From contig NC_133896.1 in the NCBI RefSeq assembly GCF_964199755.1, positions 85,730,215 to 85,794,214 of the forward strand: a DNA stretch of 64,000 bases. Reading direction: 5' to 3'. The position numbers were made by a program, and so were the translations under genes. Source of the stretch: Larus michahellis (taxonomy: Eukaryota > Chordata > Aves > Charadriiformes > Laridae). The notes beneath the pieces were generated by a model. That model searched no databases and was not told the DNA's origin. It worked only from the letters and a program-made list of their open reading frames with translations. How positions within the stretch are numbered: the stretch's first letter is position 1; each line of letters starts with the position of its first letter. Of the stretch, positions 13,101-22,940 are shown in pieces.

Positions 13101-16100
13101 AGTATCTCAGATTTATGGAACACATTAACTATAAGGTTCATTTTACTCAAAAGTAGCTGTAAGTATCCATCAGCACGCTTTATATGAAAGTTTGGACAAT
13201 GGCTCAATATGTTATGAAAAACTTCTGCCATTCACCTTTCCATGCCAGTAACAGCAGGTGTTTTTATGGAGAATGAACATTAGGAAATATTTAGTGTATT
13301 TTTACACTCTTTTAATGTGTTGGAACAGCTGGAAACAAGGAAAGCAAACATTGAGCCACCAGCCAGCTCTCCACAACTAACAACTGTTCCATGGACTACA
13401 GTTTGGAAACAACGGAGACGAACCGTCTGTCAGATTCAACTGCAGTATAACTCCACTCGCATCAATGGGTCATCTAAACTTGGGGGATCAAAAGTGCTTT
13501 CAAATTCCAGGCTTAGTGAGAACCCTTCTTGTCGGGACAAGACTGGGTATGAGCTGTCTTCTCATGTTCCTCGTTTCCTCTGAAAGGACCCCAGGAACAC
13601 AAACAAGAGCGAACTGTGGGGTTTTACCATACTGCAAAATACAACATTTTTCTTTCAATAAAGACAAGTGCAAAGCACTATATGCAGGAAGGAAGAAAAA
13701 TTAATGCACAAATGCATAGGATCTGGGGGTCAGAGTGTATAGGTTTCTGAATACAAAACAACGTTCAGCAACTTGCAAAAAACCCCACGTTGTTCTGGAT
13801 TGCATTAACAGCCGTAGATGTGTCTGTAGGAGACCACTATGAACGTGGCTATAAAAAGGACAGCAAGCACTCTTCTTGTTCACTGACAGGTATCATTTGT
13901 TTTGCGTACAGCAAGAAAAGCTTAGCATAAATATTAGAGAGGACTTCCTATCAGAGGGGAAGCTAAACATGGGATCAAGTTACCTGGGAGGAAGGAGGTT
14001 GGAATCTACATTGCCAGAGGGTTTCAAGAACAAGTTAGACACGTATTTGCAAGGTAAGCTTGGTCCTGCTGTAGAGCAGGAGGGTCAGACTAACTAAGCT
14101 GTGGTTCCTACCTGCCAAATGATCAACTTTAACCTTAAAATTTCTCATGAATCAGATTACTTCTTTATTCTAGAGTTAAAGCATTTACAACAGAGAATAA
14201 GAGTCATGAAAGCACAGTTACGAAGGCAATTCCAAAGCATTTCACACTTCTTGTATGAACCACTTTTTTTTTTTTTTAATATATTTCTTATATGATTCTG
14301 CACAGCACACTGCATCCAGCCTTTAGCTTTGGAAGCATGTGATACATCTGTGATAAATGTGACATGAATATTTCTAAGTGAAACATTTTTGAAAAGTCCG
14401 TTTCCCCCGACACAGAGGAATTTTGAGTGAAAAAAAAAATATTAAAAAATGGGGAAAGAAAAGGTCTCGTAAACCACCACCATTCTCCAGGAGTATCCTC
14501 TCCTATATTCCTGCAAGAGCCCAGAGAGTGGCTGCAGTTCAGGCACACATTGCTCACAAAAACCATGTTCCACGTGCATGTGTATAATCCCAGCCAGGGG
14601 CTTACAAGGGTCTTCCAAGCCTGGAAGATTTACCTGCCATGAGTGTTCTGAAGGAAAATAGAAGTGGAATATACAGCTGTAACTGGCACATGCAGCAGAA
14701 ATCCTACGAGTACATTATTTTTAAATAGCAAATTTCAACTGACAGCATCAATTTAAAGAAAAGTATGGAAAGGTATTGAAGGGCATTACTTGAACAGTCC
14801 CCAAAGCACCTTGTTACCTTCCTGTCCCCAAACACCACAAGTGGTCTTGGGCAACATTTACATGAAGTTTCTTCCATGAAAAAGCCCAGGTAGTTTTCTG
14901 AAGACACTATTCCAAGTACAGCAATATCTCCAGAATTAAGATCTTGAAACTGTGATCTGTTATGTACTATTTGTGACCAGCACCAGATTTAGCCCTCAGC
15001 TGATGAGAACTTCCAGGCTCAATCACAGGCTTCCTATATGAGCCTGAGCAAATTATTTTATCTACCTTGTGTATGCGTAAATAGGGAATAATACTTTCTC
15101 AAGCTTCCGTGGGCATCACAAGAATAAGACACAGGAGTTGCCTATGGTGAATAAATTTGAAACTAGAGTAATAAGACCTCTGCATCTAGAAAGAAAGTCA
15201 ACAGCTATAATCTAAACCAGAATGACTGACTGCTAAGTATTCAGTATACATCTGACAGCTTTTACCTTCCACTTCGAAGTAAGTTGGGACTATTTCATCT
15301 ATGCGTGTGCATAGGTGAAATAGCAGCATCCTGTGATTCCGTATTATAATAATGGAAATAACTAAAGATAAAAATATCATAGAATTTACAAGGTATTTTG
15401 AGGGAAAAGAACTTGTTATATTAAGAGCAAATCAGCACAATTATTTCCATAACTCCTCAGCCTTCTCTTGAGGCCAACACATGCATCCATTCATATAGGC
15501 CAGATCCAGATACTCTTATAACGTTGCCTGAAGTCAAACCAACTTCAATGGGAACTAGAACCCTCCCTCACGGTATGTAAAAAATGCATCCATGCGATGT
15601 AATTATATCAGCTGACATAAATTCACTCGGCAGACAGTCACAGGACAGTAATTTCTAGGCAACACGCTGGGCAACTGCCCTGCTTATTTTACTACAGCAT
15701 AACAAACTAAAAATACAATACTGAGCAAAGTGCAGATCTATTTGCAGCACATCTGTGCGGCAGACAAGCATCAGCGCTCTTCCTGTTGAATGCAAACTCC
15801 CTGATCCTATGAATCTCCCTGCTCTTGGCTCCTACAGCACAGGCCATCCCTTCCTGTCTTCTGGCCACTAGATGTCAAGCCGGTCATCAAAGAGCTGGAA
15901 TGTTACATCAGATAGAAAAAATAATAATTAATAACTTCAGAGTTGAGGATCCATGCGGATGTTAAAGTCAAAAGCATGTTTTGTGAAGGGGTCAGCAGAG
16001 TTTCCATGAAAAAAAAACAACCCTGCTTATCATTCAGAGAGCAACATACGCACTTGCAACCTTGGAATCTAGAGGCAGATGTAATTCTGGGTTCTTCTCG

Positions 16101-19100
16101 ACCTGAAATAACTACGATGAAATGTAAGAATAGATACTATTCCCAAAATATCCATTCGCATACTACTTTTCTGCCATAAATGGCCAATGTGAAATCCTAT
16201 GCTAAGGAATATCTTGCTGTCACCCATGATGGGCTTCAAGATTAAGTTGGTGCAGTGCAGTTGAAAATGGTACTATAAGGAGAAAATATCCATGTGTTTA
16301 TTTCAGATATGATGATTATATATCCTAGAAAAAAGGGAAAGTGTGGATGGGAAAAGGCTGATCTGGAGTTTGCACAGTCAGGTCCTAAGGTGAAAAAAGA
16401 GCCTTGAAAAAATATTTTTTAAAAAGCCCTCATTCGTCATGCTGCAGAATCATTGGACATAATAATATCTCTTCTTGCTATACACATAGAATCATAGAAT
16501 CTTCATGGTTGGAAAGGACCTTTGAGATCATCGAGTCCAACCAAACAACCTACAATCTCTGCCCTTCAGAGCATGCCCTGAAGTGCCACATCTAGACGTT
16601 TCTTAAATACCTCTAGGGATGGTGACTCAACCAGCTCCCTGGGCAGGCTGTTCCAGTGCCTGACCACTCTTTCAGTAAAGTAATTCTTCCTAATATCTAA
16701 CCTAAACCTCCCCTGCTACAACTTCAGACCATTTCCTCTGGTCCTGTCATTATTCACTTGGGAGAAAAGGCCAACCCCCACCTCTCTACAGCCTCCTTTC
16801 AGGTAGTTGTAGAGGGCAATGAGGTCTCCCCTCAGCCTCCTCTTCTCCAAACTAAACATGCCCAGCTCCCTCAGCTTCTCCTCATATGGCTTGGTCTCCA
16901 GACCCCTCACCAGCCTGGTAGCTGTCCTCTGGACACGCTCCAGCACTTCAATGTCCCTCTTGTACAATGTCACACAAACCAAGGCCAAAACCTCATAACT
17001 TGATCAACATGGGACTTCCGTGCTTGAGTTAATTTCCATAGGAGACTCTGTGTGGGCTGACCCCATCATCCTTTCCTATTGAGGCCAATGTGCTCTCAAT
17101 CATGCTCATATAGGCAGGCCTGCTCAAGCAAGGCCAGCTAAAACATCTCAGTTCCCATATGCACCTTTGTATAGACTGCTTATAGGCTCAGGCTCTAAGA
17201 AATATGTCTGCAAGAAAAGGTGTTTGCAGTGTTTAAATGCTAAACTCTCATTGTACAGATGCTATTTTTCACAACCCCTTTCCAAGAAGCCAGGAATATC
17301 CCAGGTTTCTGATCAATTCCGATGACTGATTATGGAGGCAATCATTTCAGTGGAATTCTCACAATGACACAGGAAGTAAAAACAAAAAAAAATTGAAATG
17401 GGGAAGAACAAATTTTATGTCAAACCCCTGTTTTGAGGGGTTTTAGCTGGCAAGCTCACTGGAATAGAGATTGCAGTTTTACTACCCAGATACAAAACAT
17501 TTATGCCAATGGTTGGGGTCTCTAGATGATCCTTGAATTTACTGGATGGAGAAGAGAATTTCCATTCTACAGTGAATTTTGGTTTCCTTACTTGTTTTAG
17601 TTCTGATCCAGGCAGAGAAGGTAGAAATTTAAGCACTTTTTCTCAAATGAAAACAATGAAGAAATTAACATTGAATAAATGTTTTATAAAAATAAAAAAA
17701 AAATTGTTTCAATGAAGTAAAAGCCTTTATTTTGATAACTCTGCAGCTTGATTAAGGTGGAGCAGTCACAGTCTTGGACAGGGAGATGGACTCTCTTCTT
17801 GGGTCCCCCTCAAGGCTAGCTCTCCATTATTGTCTCAAATGTAAATTATACAAGTGTTTCTGAATACTAACTTAAACATAAATGACAAACAAACAATTAA
17901 AAAAGACAAAGGAAAAAGCAAAAGGATCAAAATGATGAACGATTTCCAGACCCAAATATTCTCATAAAGTGAGAAATTTCTCACAGTCTTCCTGACATTT
18001 TTCTGGTGAATATTTCGCTGAAATGCAGGCCTACAAAGCATTCAGATTTTTATGAAAGTACAAACCAATAAAAAAATTTCTCCAACTAAAATTTTTCAGC
18101 CACTTCTAGCTCTGACAGACTCTGTACATCCCAGCTAAGAGCAGGAAAACTCGTGAGAACTTGTCAGTTACAGTACCGCAGTTAAAATATACCACAAAGA
18201 AAGAAAGAGAAGAATTTTATCTTTTTTCTTTTTTAAACTTTGTTATTTTGGGGAGAATTTCTACTACTGGCAAGACAGCTGTTTGGAGAGACTGGCTGCT
18301 TGTATACTGCAATTTAAATGAAAAGTCCACCACCATTTCACACCGAGGTGAATGGCCACACGTGGTGGAGAGCTGTAGCACAGTCGTCCTCTGCAGACGC
18401 CTGGCTCATGTTCTCCCCCAGCTGAGGCCTTAACCACCAGCATTTAGGTAACAAAGTCCCATCCTCCTCACCCTTCCCTTGCCACCGCAGCTCCCCGCGC
18501 CATGCAGAGGGGCCCCCTAAGGAGAAGAGAGGCTGCAGCGTTGTGCTGTGGTGGGATGAGTGCTGCCGGTAAAGACAAGGTTTGCCAGGCCTGTCCGGTG
18601 GCATGCTTCCAAGCCATCGCCAAGCACTGCGGTCCTTCCCACCACAGGATGCAAAAGACACGGGTGATTCATGGCACAGAGACAGGTCTGAATCACTTCT
18701 TGTAACGTTGAGTCCAGTCAACACCACGTGACTCAACAGGGTCTATTTTGACAATATACATGGACACACGTGTATTTCAGGGAGCAAGGATTACCTCTTC
18801 TGGTTCATTGAAGCCAGCTGACTCCATTCGTTTAGGCAAGGGTTGTAACAATGGGCAGCTGAAATCTCCTGGCTGGTGATCCTGTAGCCCCCAACGATGA
18901 ACAGGTAGTTGTCCAGCATTGCCGACCCGTAGCCTCGGACGTTCACCAGATCAGGGGGCAGGTTGTTGGCCAGGGGCAGCCACCTCTGCGCTTCCTCATC
19001 GTACCTCAGCATAGACCAGGGGGCTTCCAACTGCGGGTGACAGCCCGGAGGCAGGCCCAGGGAGGAGGAACCCATGAAGTCCCCGATAGCCACGAGGGTG

Positions 19101-19687
19101 GCAGTGCCCCTCATCCGCCTCTCCTTCAAGTGCTGCTGGAGAGCATGGGGCAGGAGGAGATGCGGCCGGGCATCAGGCCTCCGCAGCACCTGATGGTAAT
19201 GGGTGGCCATGAAGTCTAGACAGGCATCGTGCAAGTCCTGGAGACCGTAGACCTGAGCCAGGCGGTGCAGCTCGAAGCAGTTGCCCAACCTCACCTGGGA
19301 GAGGAGCAGGCGGAGCAAGGGGGTGACCTGCAGGTAGGAAGCGGCCTCCACCAGCTCCTCCAGCAAAGGGGGCTCCTCATCGCCCCCCTCCTCCTGCTCC
19401 AGCCTGGCCAGGCAGGAGGTGTTGATGAAGTCCAGCACCAGCTCCAGCCCCAGAGCGCTCAACCCCCCGCGCAGCAGCTGCTCCTCCTGGCCCTGCTCTG
19501 CCTCCCGCATGCCCGAGCGGTAGAGGGCTCGGAAATAGTCACTCTGCTCGATCAGCTTCCTCTTGCACACCGGGTAGCACTTGTCCCCCAGCCGGATCTG
19601 CACCACCTCCTCCCCCGCACCGGCCCCATCCCCTTCTTCCCCTTCCCCCTCCTCTTCCTCATGCCGCCGCCGCCCCGCCAGGGACAT
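6707..19687 (-). CDS. KLHL42: KLHL42, BTB/kelch CUL3 ubiquitin ligase adaptor (spliced, three coding exons)
   Basis: Joining 19687-18795, 10949-10756 and 7149-6707 gives 1530 nt, or 509 residues plus stop; human KLHL42 has 505. Both introns have GT donors and AG acceptors and keep frame. Residues about 28-170 are a BTB domain followed by a short helical BACK-like stretch ([43 protein letters not shown]). From about 226 to the end there are kelch blades, each with a GG pair and a downstream W: LFIVGGY, LYAIGGQ, IYVIGGY, IYLVGGC and a degenerate VYILSRD blade. From established knowledge, KLHL42/KLHDC5 recruits substrates, notably the katanin p60 subunit, to CUL3-RBX1 for ubiquitylation, affecting microtubules at mitosis. 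The start at 19687 is the first possible one, because an in-frame TGA lies two codons upstream. The N-terminus carries an acidic extension not in the human protein as I recall it, and the C-terminus ends YLPNV, slightly shorter than human. The neighbouring MANSC4 and MRPS35 agree with this identity. Confidence 0.96.
7150..10755 (-). other. KLHL42: KLHL42 intron 2
   Basis: A 3.6 kb intron bounded by gtagaa and tttcag. It contains open frames up to 143 codons (9805-10236, plus strand) with no recognisable domain, low-complexity composition and no splice or Kozak support. I see no repeat I can name and no embedded gene. Confidence 0.8.
10756..10949 (-). CDS. KLHL42: KLHL42 coding exon 2 (kelch blades)
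   Basis: The 194 nt exon follows a ttttcttgcag acceptor and ends at a gtagaa donor. It encodes [18 protein letters not shown] through [14 protein letters not shown], covering two kelch blades with their GG pairs and the Trp of the YNPENDWW strand. Phase is 2 in (AG|G) and 1 out (G|AT), which fits both neighbouring exons exactly. The apparent reading-frame extension past TTRG is intron read-through. Confidence 0.95.
12839..12936. repeat. Local direct duplication
   Basis: A unit of about 37 bases beginning AAGAATAGAGGTAATTTATC occurs at about 12839-12876 and again at about 12900-12936, with one C/T difference. A third partial copy of its TAATTTATCCAGTTT core lies between them. The period is about 61 bases. 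Confidence 0.85.
13640..14097 (+). mobile_element. Degenerate CR1 LINE fragment, sense
   Basis: Translation near 13650-13700 gives [14 protein letters not shown], which resembles the CR1 reverse-transcriptase C-terminal motif NKxKCKVLHLGR. It is followed by a GGATCTGGGGGT segment, a WIALTA-type tract (TTCTGGATTGCATTAACAG) and, after a deletion, a 3' part that ends in the usual GGGTCAGACTAACT-like CR1 tail region. Frame is broken many times. It is clearly older than the CR1 copy at 16.5 kb. A short piece in the middle appears to be missing. Confidence 0.6.
15000..15130 (+). repeat. Probable old MIR/CORE-SINE remnant, sense
   Basis: The tract TGAGCCTGAGCAAATTATTT, then CTACCTTGTGTATGCGTAAA and TAGGGAATAATACTTTCTCA follows the order of MIR: TGACCTTGGGCAAGTTACTT, CTCTGTGCC...TGTAAAAT, GGGGATAATA. 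Divergence is high, as expected for an ancient copy in a bird. Confidence 0.5.
16487..16998 (-). mobile_element. CR1 LINE, 5'-truncated 3' end
   Basis: The element runs on the minus strand with its 3' end at 16487-16500, where the plus strand reads ATAGAATCATAGAAT followed by GGTTGGAAAGGACC. The minus-strand frame 16988-16716 reads ...[20 protein letters not shown], then [20 protein letters not shown]. This is the C-terminal part of the CR1 ORF2 protein (reverse transcriptase). 5' truncation is normal for CR1. The frame stays open for 90 codons, so it is one of the younger copies here. Confidence 0.93.
18795..19687 (-). CDS. KLHL42: KLHL42 coding exon 1 (BTB, BACK-like, first kelch blades)
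   Basis: This 893 nt exon encodes residues 1-297 and the first two bases of codon 298, ending ASMNQKR before a gtaatc donor at 18794. It starts with an ATG in moderate Kozak context (G at -3) after an in-frame TGA. Residues 11-28 are almost all Glu, Gly, Asp and Ala, ahead of the conserved [10 protein letters not shown] start of the BTB fold. It is much more GC- and CpG-rich than the other exons because it sits inside the promoter CpG island. Confidence 0.96.
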
Positions 19688-20367
19688 CGCTCACCCCCTC
19701 CCCTGGCTGCGCTTCAGCCCGGCCGTGCCGGCTGCGGCCAGGCTCCTCCTCCGCGGCCCAACGGCCGCTGCCGGGGTGGGAGGAGCGGAGCCGAGCGGAG
19801 CCGAGCGGAGCGGGAGCGTCGCCGGGCCCGGCCGGGCCCCGCCGGGGGAGGCGGGATGGGAGGGAGGAAGGGGGGGAGGCGCCGCCGCAGCCCCGCCGAC
19901 TCCGTCCGTGCAAGGAGAGAAGAAGGGGAAGGGAAAAAAAAAACAAAAAAAAACCCACAAAGCACGGAGAGGAACGAAAAAAAGCCCTAAAAAGGCAATG
20001 TTGAGTGCTCAGGGATAGCCGGGCCTCTCCGCGCTGCCCGGCTGCCCGCCGGGGCCGGCAGCGGCCATCGGCACTGCCGGGCGCCCAGCCACCCGCCCGG
20101 CCCCTGGGCTGGGGAAGGGGTCGGGGGTTGGTGTGTGGGGGGGCGATTTCCCAGCCCCTGTGCGGGTCAGGGACACGGTCAGAGAGGGCGAGTGCCCGGC
20201 CCGGGGCGCAGTCACCGGCAAAACCTGCAGCCACCCCCCCCCAGCCTCCCCCTCTGGCGCTGCCAGGATTGGGCCGGGATGGCGGCTCCCGCCGGCAGCT
20301 CCTCTAATCCCTTTGCCATAAATGTACTTCTGCATCCCCGGAGAGAAGGAATATTCTCGAACCATGG

Positions 20368-20400
20368 AAAAAAAAAACAAAACAAAACAAAACAAATAAA
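20368..20400. repeat. (AAAAC)n microsatellite
   Basis: An A run followed by about four AAAAC units lies at the upstream edge of the KLHL42 CpG island. A similar tract lies at 20887-20923. Confidence 0.9.
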
Positions 20401-20886
20401 AGAACCCAACAACCCCATGGTATGTGTACGTGTGTTCGTGCGTGGCCAGAGAGAAGGCGGGAGGGCTGCAGCCAGCCTGGTGCCACCACGGCAGCTCGGC
20501 ACCGCGGCACCCACTGCCAGCGGCGACAAGGATCATCTTGCACATCTGGTGCAGCAGTAGGATTTAGGAAGGGTACATAATTCTGCTATGACCTTCCAGA
20601 TTCCTCCTGCACAAGTCCCTCCCTTGCCTCAGCTCTTGGTTTGGTGTATAAAGATACTATTTAACTTGTTCCGCTACTCTATCCTATGTATTTAAACTAA
20701 GTTCCTGGAATAGGACGCCTGTATGATTCATGAGAGTCATCTACGCGCCAGGGCCCTGGCTTTGTTTGACATGAACAAGGAAAGAGCAAATTAACAACTG
20801 AGCACCTTGGGCACAGATAAAGCGAGGGTTTTGCTGTTTGCCTTGTTACATTCTTGAAACATGATGACAGTTCTTTTTATTAATTT

Positions 20887-20923
20887 AAAAAAAAAACAAA
20901 ACAAAACGAAACAAAAACGAAAC
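20887..20923. repeat. (AAAAC)n-like microsatellite
   Basis: Ten A residues are followed by AAAAC units with G substitutions (ACAAAACGAAAC). Confidence 0.85.
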
Positions 20924-21178
20924 TGCTGAAAAAGATGAGGAAGTCTGCCATCCTGGGTATTCTTATATGATGATGCTTAATATAAAGACATTAAAATATA
21001 TTTTATATTTTTTACCTTTATAAAGATATTTCTTTCACCCCGTGTATTGCAGACCATAGAAAATTTTTGCCTTTAGCAGTAATGTGACTCATCTCCAGTT
21101 TTCAGACAAATCCCTATTTCTACTGCTCAGAAGGGATCATTTCCCCAACTATTAAAACCCTTCGGAGTGCTATTAGGC

Positions 21179-21206
21179 TTATTTATTTATTTATTTATTT
21201 TATTTT
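21179..21206. repeat. (ATTT)n microsatellite
   Basis: About six perfect ATTT units in a row are followed by TTATTTTTAAG. Confidence 0.9.
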
Positions 21207-22789
21207 TAAGGAAGACTGGGTTGCTTTTTAGCATGTCCTCTGTGAAATGATCCTCTCTCACTGTTTTGTTATTTTGAGCTTCTTAGCTCTAGCCCATACA
21301 GATGACATGAATGTCAATCTCAGAGTTACAGGTGTTCTTTTCTGCTGACATTTATAGAAGTATTTGTTGAGGTGGGGTAGATTTCTGTGCATTTTTATTT
21401 TTCACCTCACTTCAAAGCATTTTCATCCTCAAAAACAAGTTGCTTTTGAAAGGCTCATTTCATGTTCTGAATTCCTTTTATATAGGATTTCAACCAGTTC
21501 CAAAGAGCCCTCTTCAGCAGCCTTCAGTCCCTAGCTACCTAGCTAGGTCACTATCACCTCTTGTTTTCTCTTTCCTACGAATGAGTTTCACTGTTTGCTT
21601 GTTTTAGGTTCATCTTTTGTTCTCCCTGATTATTTAATCAGTTTTCAAATTCCACTTTCCCGTCTCCTGTTGTTGATGAAGCACTGCACCATGTGGCTTT
21701 TCAAGTTTCTTACGCTTAGCTGAAGCTTGACTCTGAGCACTGCCTGGCTTTTTCTCTGCCTGAGGTTCAGCCTTGAAAAGATCGTCACACACAACAAGCG
21801 TCTTACCACTTCAGTAGGAGTCCAACCCATAATTCCTTCTTGTGCTTTAATTCCCATAGGCAGACATTTTAAGCAATTGTAATCATTCATACTTCAGAGA
21901 TAAACAGAGAGCTCGTGTTTGTCGTGGCCATTAAGCTCCCCTGGTGGAATACAGTATGATTGCCAACACGGTGGTATGATTGCCATCTTTAGACATCTGT
22001 TTTGGAGTCTCATATGTTTGATGTATTGGTAAGTTAGCTCCTAACTGGTGAGGGATTTTTTCCATGTAGTCAGTTATGGTAAGTTCTGTTCCCTCAAAGT
22101 GTTGACACCACAGCTGGGACAGATGGAATATTTCTTCTGTTACCTCTGTTCCTGCACCTGCCACTCTGCCAGGGTTTTCAAGTCCATCTTCCTCACAGTC
22201 CATGAGGTTTTTAATAAACTGCATCAATTCTGTTATGTACTAATAAGTATTTTCTTCCTGCCGGCAATTTTGAGAGCGCTGACTTCTACAGCTTTCATCA
22301 GGAGCTGTGATACGCACGAGGGGTCAGCGGTACTCTCTGTTGAATGGCCACTTTTGTAAAAAGCCTAAATCTGTTTCCTTAAACAATTATTTTTACTAGG
22401 CTGATTGTCAGCTATCTGTGCTTTATCCAGGCTTAGGACTGGGCAATTGCGTTAAGTCAGAGCATGCTGACAGGGCAGTTCCCTTGTTTTTTTACTATGC
22501 TAATCAGTCAGTCTGTATGGTGTGTTTATATAGTACTTATACAGCAAATGCACCAAGGTAAGGACTACCTTTTGTTCCATATTTGTACAGAGAATAATCT
22601 GTCTCACAGCCCACAGCTATACTGTTTTATGCTAAGATCGATAATACATATTATTATTCTGGAATAAAAGAAAAGGCCTTGCTGTTTCACTAGAAATCAT
22701 CTTGCTTGATCTTAAGAGAGTAAGAAACGTATTTTCTAGAGTTAAAGAATGGAACCCTAGAGCTACAAAGTCAAAATCTGTAGTTAAGA

Positions 22790-22940
22790 GCCATAAAAGA
22801 CTAACACTGGACACTTTTAAGACTCATCTGGACAGGGTGCTGGGCCGTCTTGTCTAGACTGTGCTTTTGCCAAGAAAGGTTGGACCAGATGATTCTTGAG
22901 GTCCCTTCCAACCTGGTATTCTATGATTTTATGATTCTGA
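22790..22940 (+). mobile_element. CR1 LINE 3' end, sense
   Basis: The plus strand shows the typical CR1 tail: ACACTTTTAAGACTCATCTGGACAGG, then GGTTGGACCAGATGATTC, TTGAGGTCCCTTCCAACCTG and the terminal ATTCTATGATTTTATGATTCTG repeats. It is about 150 bases with no coding part left. Confidence 0.88.

Larger units (their letters stand above)
10950..18794 (-). other. KLHL42: KLHL42 intron 1
   Basis: A 7.8 kb intron bounded by gtaatc and ttgcag. It holds two CR1 pieces (13640-14097 and 16487-16998), a probable CORE-SINE remnant (about 15000-15130) and a local duplication near 12.84-12.94 kb. No other coding sequence is supported. Confidence 0.8.
18780..20550. promoter_or_regulatory. KLHL42: CpG island and promoter region of KLHL42
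   Basis: CpG density and GC content rise sharply over exon 1 and about 850 bases upstream of the KLHL42 ATG, against an AT-rich background on both sides. The part upstream of the ATG (19688-20550) contains GC-box-like GGGCGG/CCGCCC strings, the short GAGCGGAGCC tandem at 19784-19813 and an A-rich tract near 19935-19960, read as T-rich on the transcript strand. The transcription start must lie in 19690-20350, but the sequence alone does not fix it. Many long frames on both strands here are GC artefacts. Confidence 0.85.

Noticed and set aside
16174-16183. Perfect CArG-box match CC(A/T)6GG in KLHL42 intron 1
   Set aside because: A handful of such matches are expected by chance in 64 kb of AT-rich DNA, and nothing nearby supports a regulatory role.
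19229-20545. Several long Pro/Arg/Ala/Gly-rich frames on both strands around the KLHL42 start
   Set aside because: CpG islands lack AT-rich stops, so long frames occur by composition. The plus-strand ones are shadows of exon 1, and the minus-strand ones are closed off by the in-frame TGA before the KLHL42 ATG or lie in other registers.
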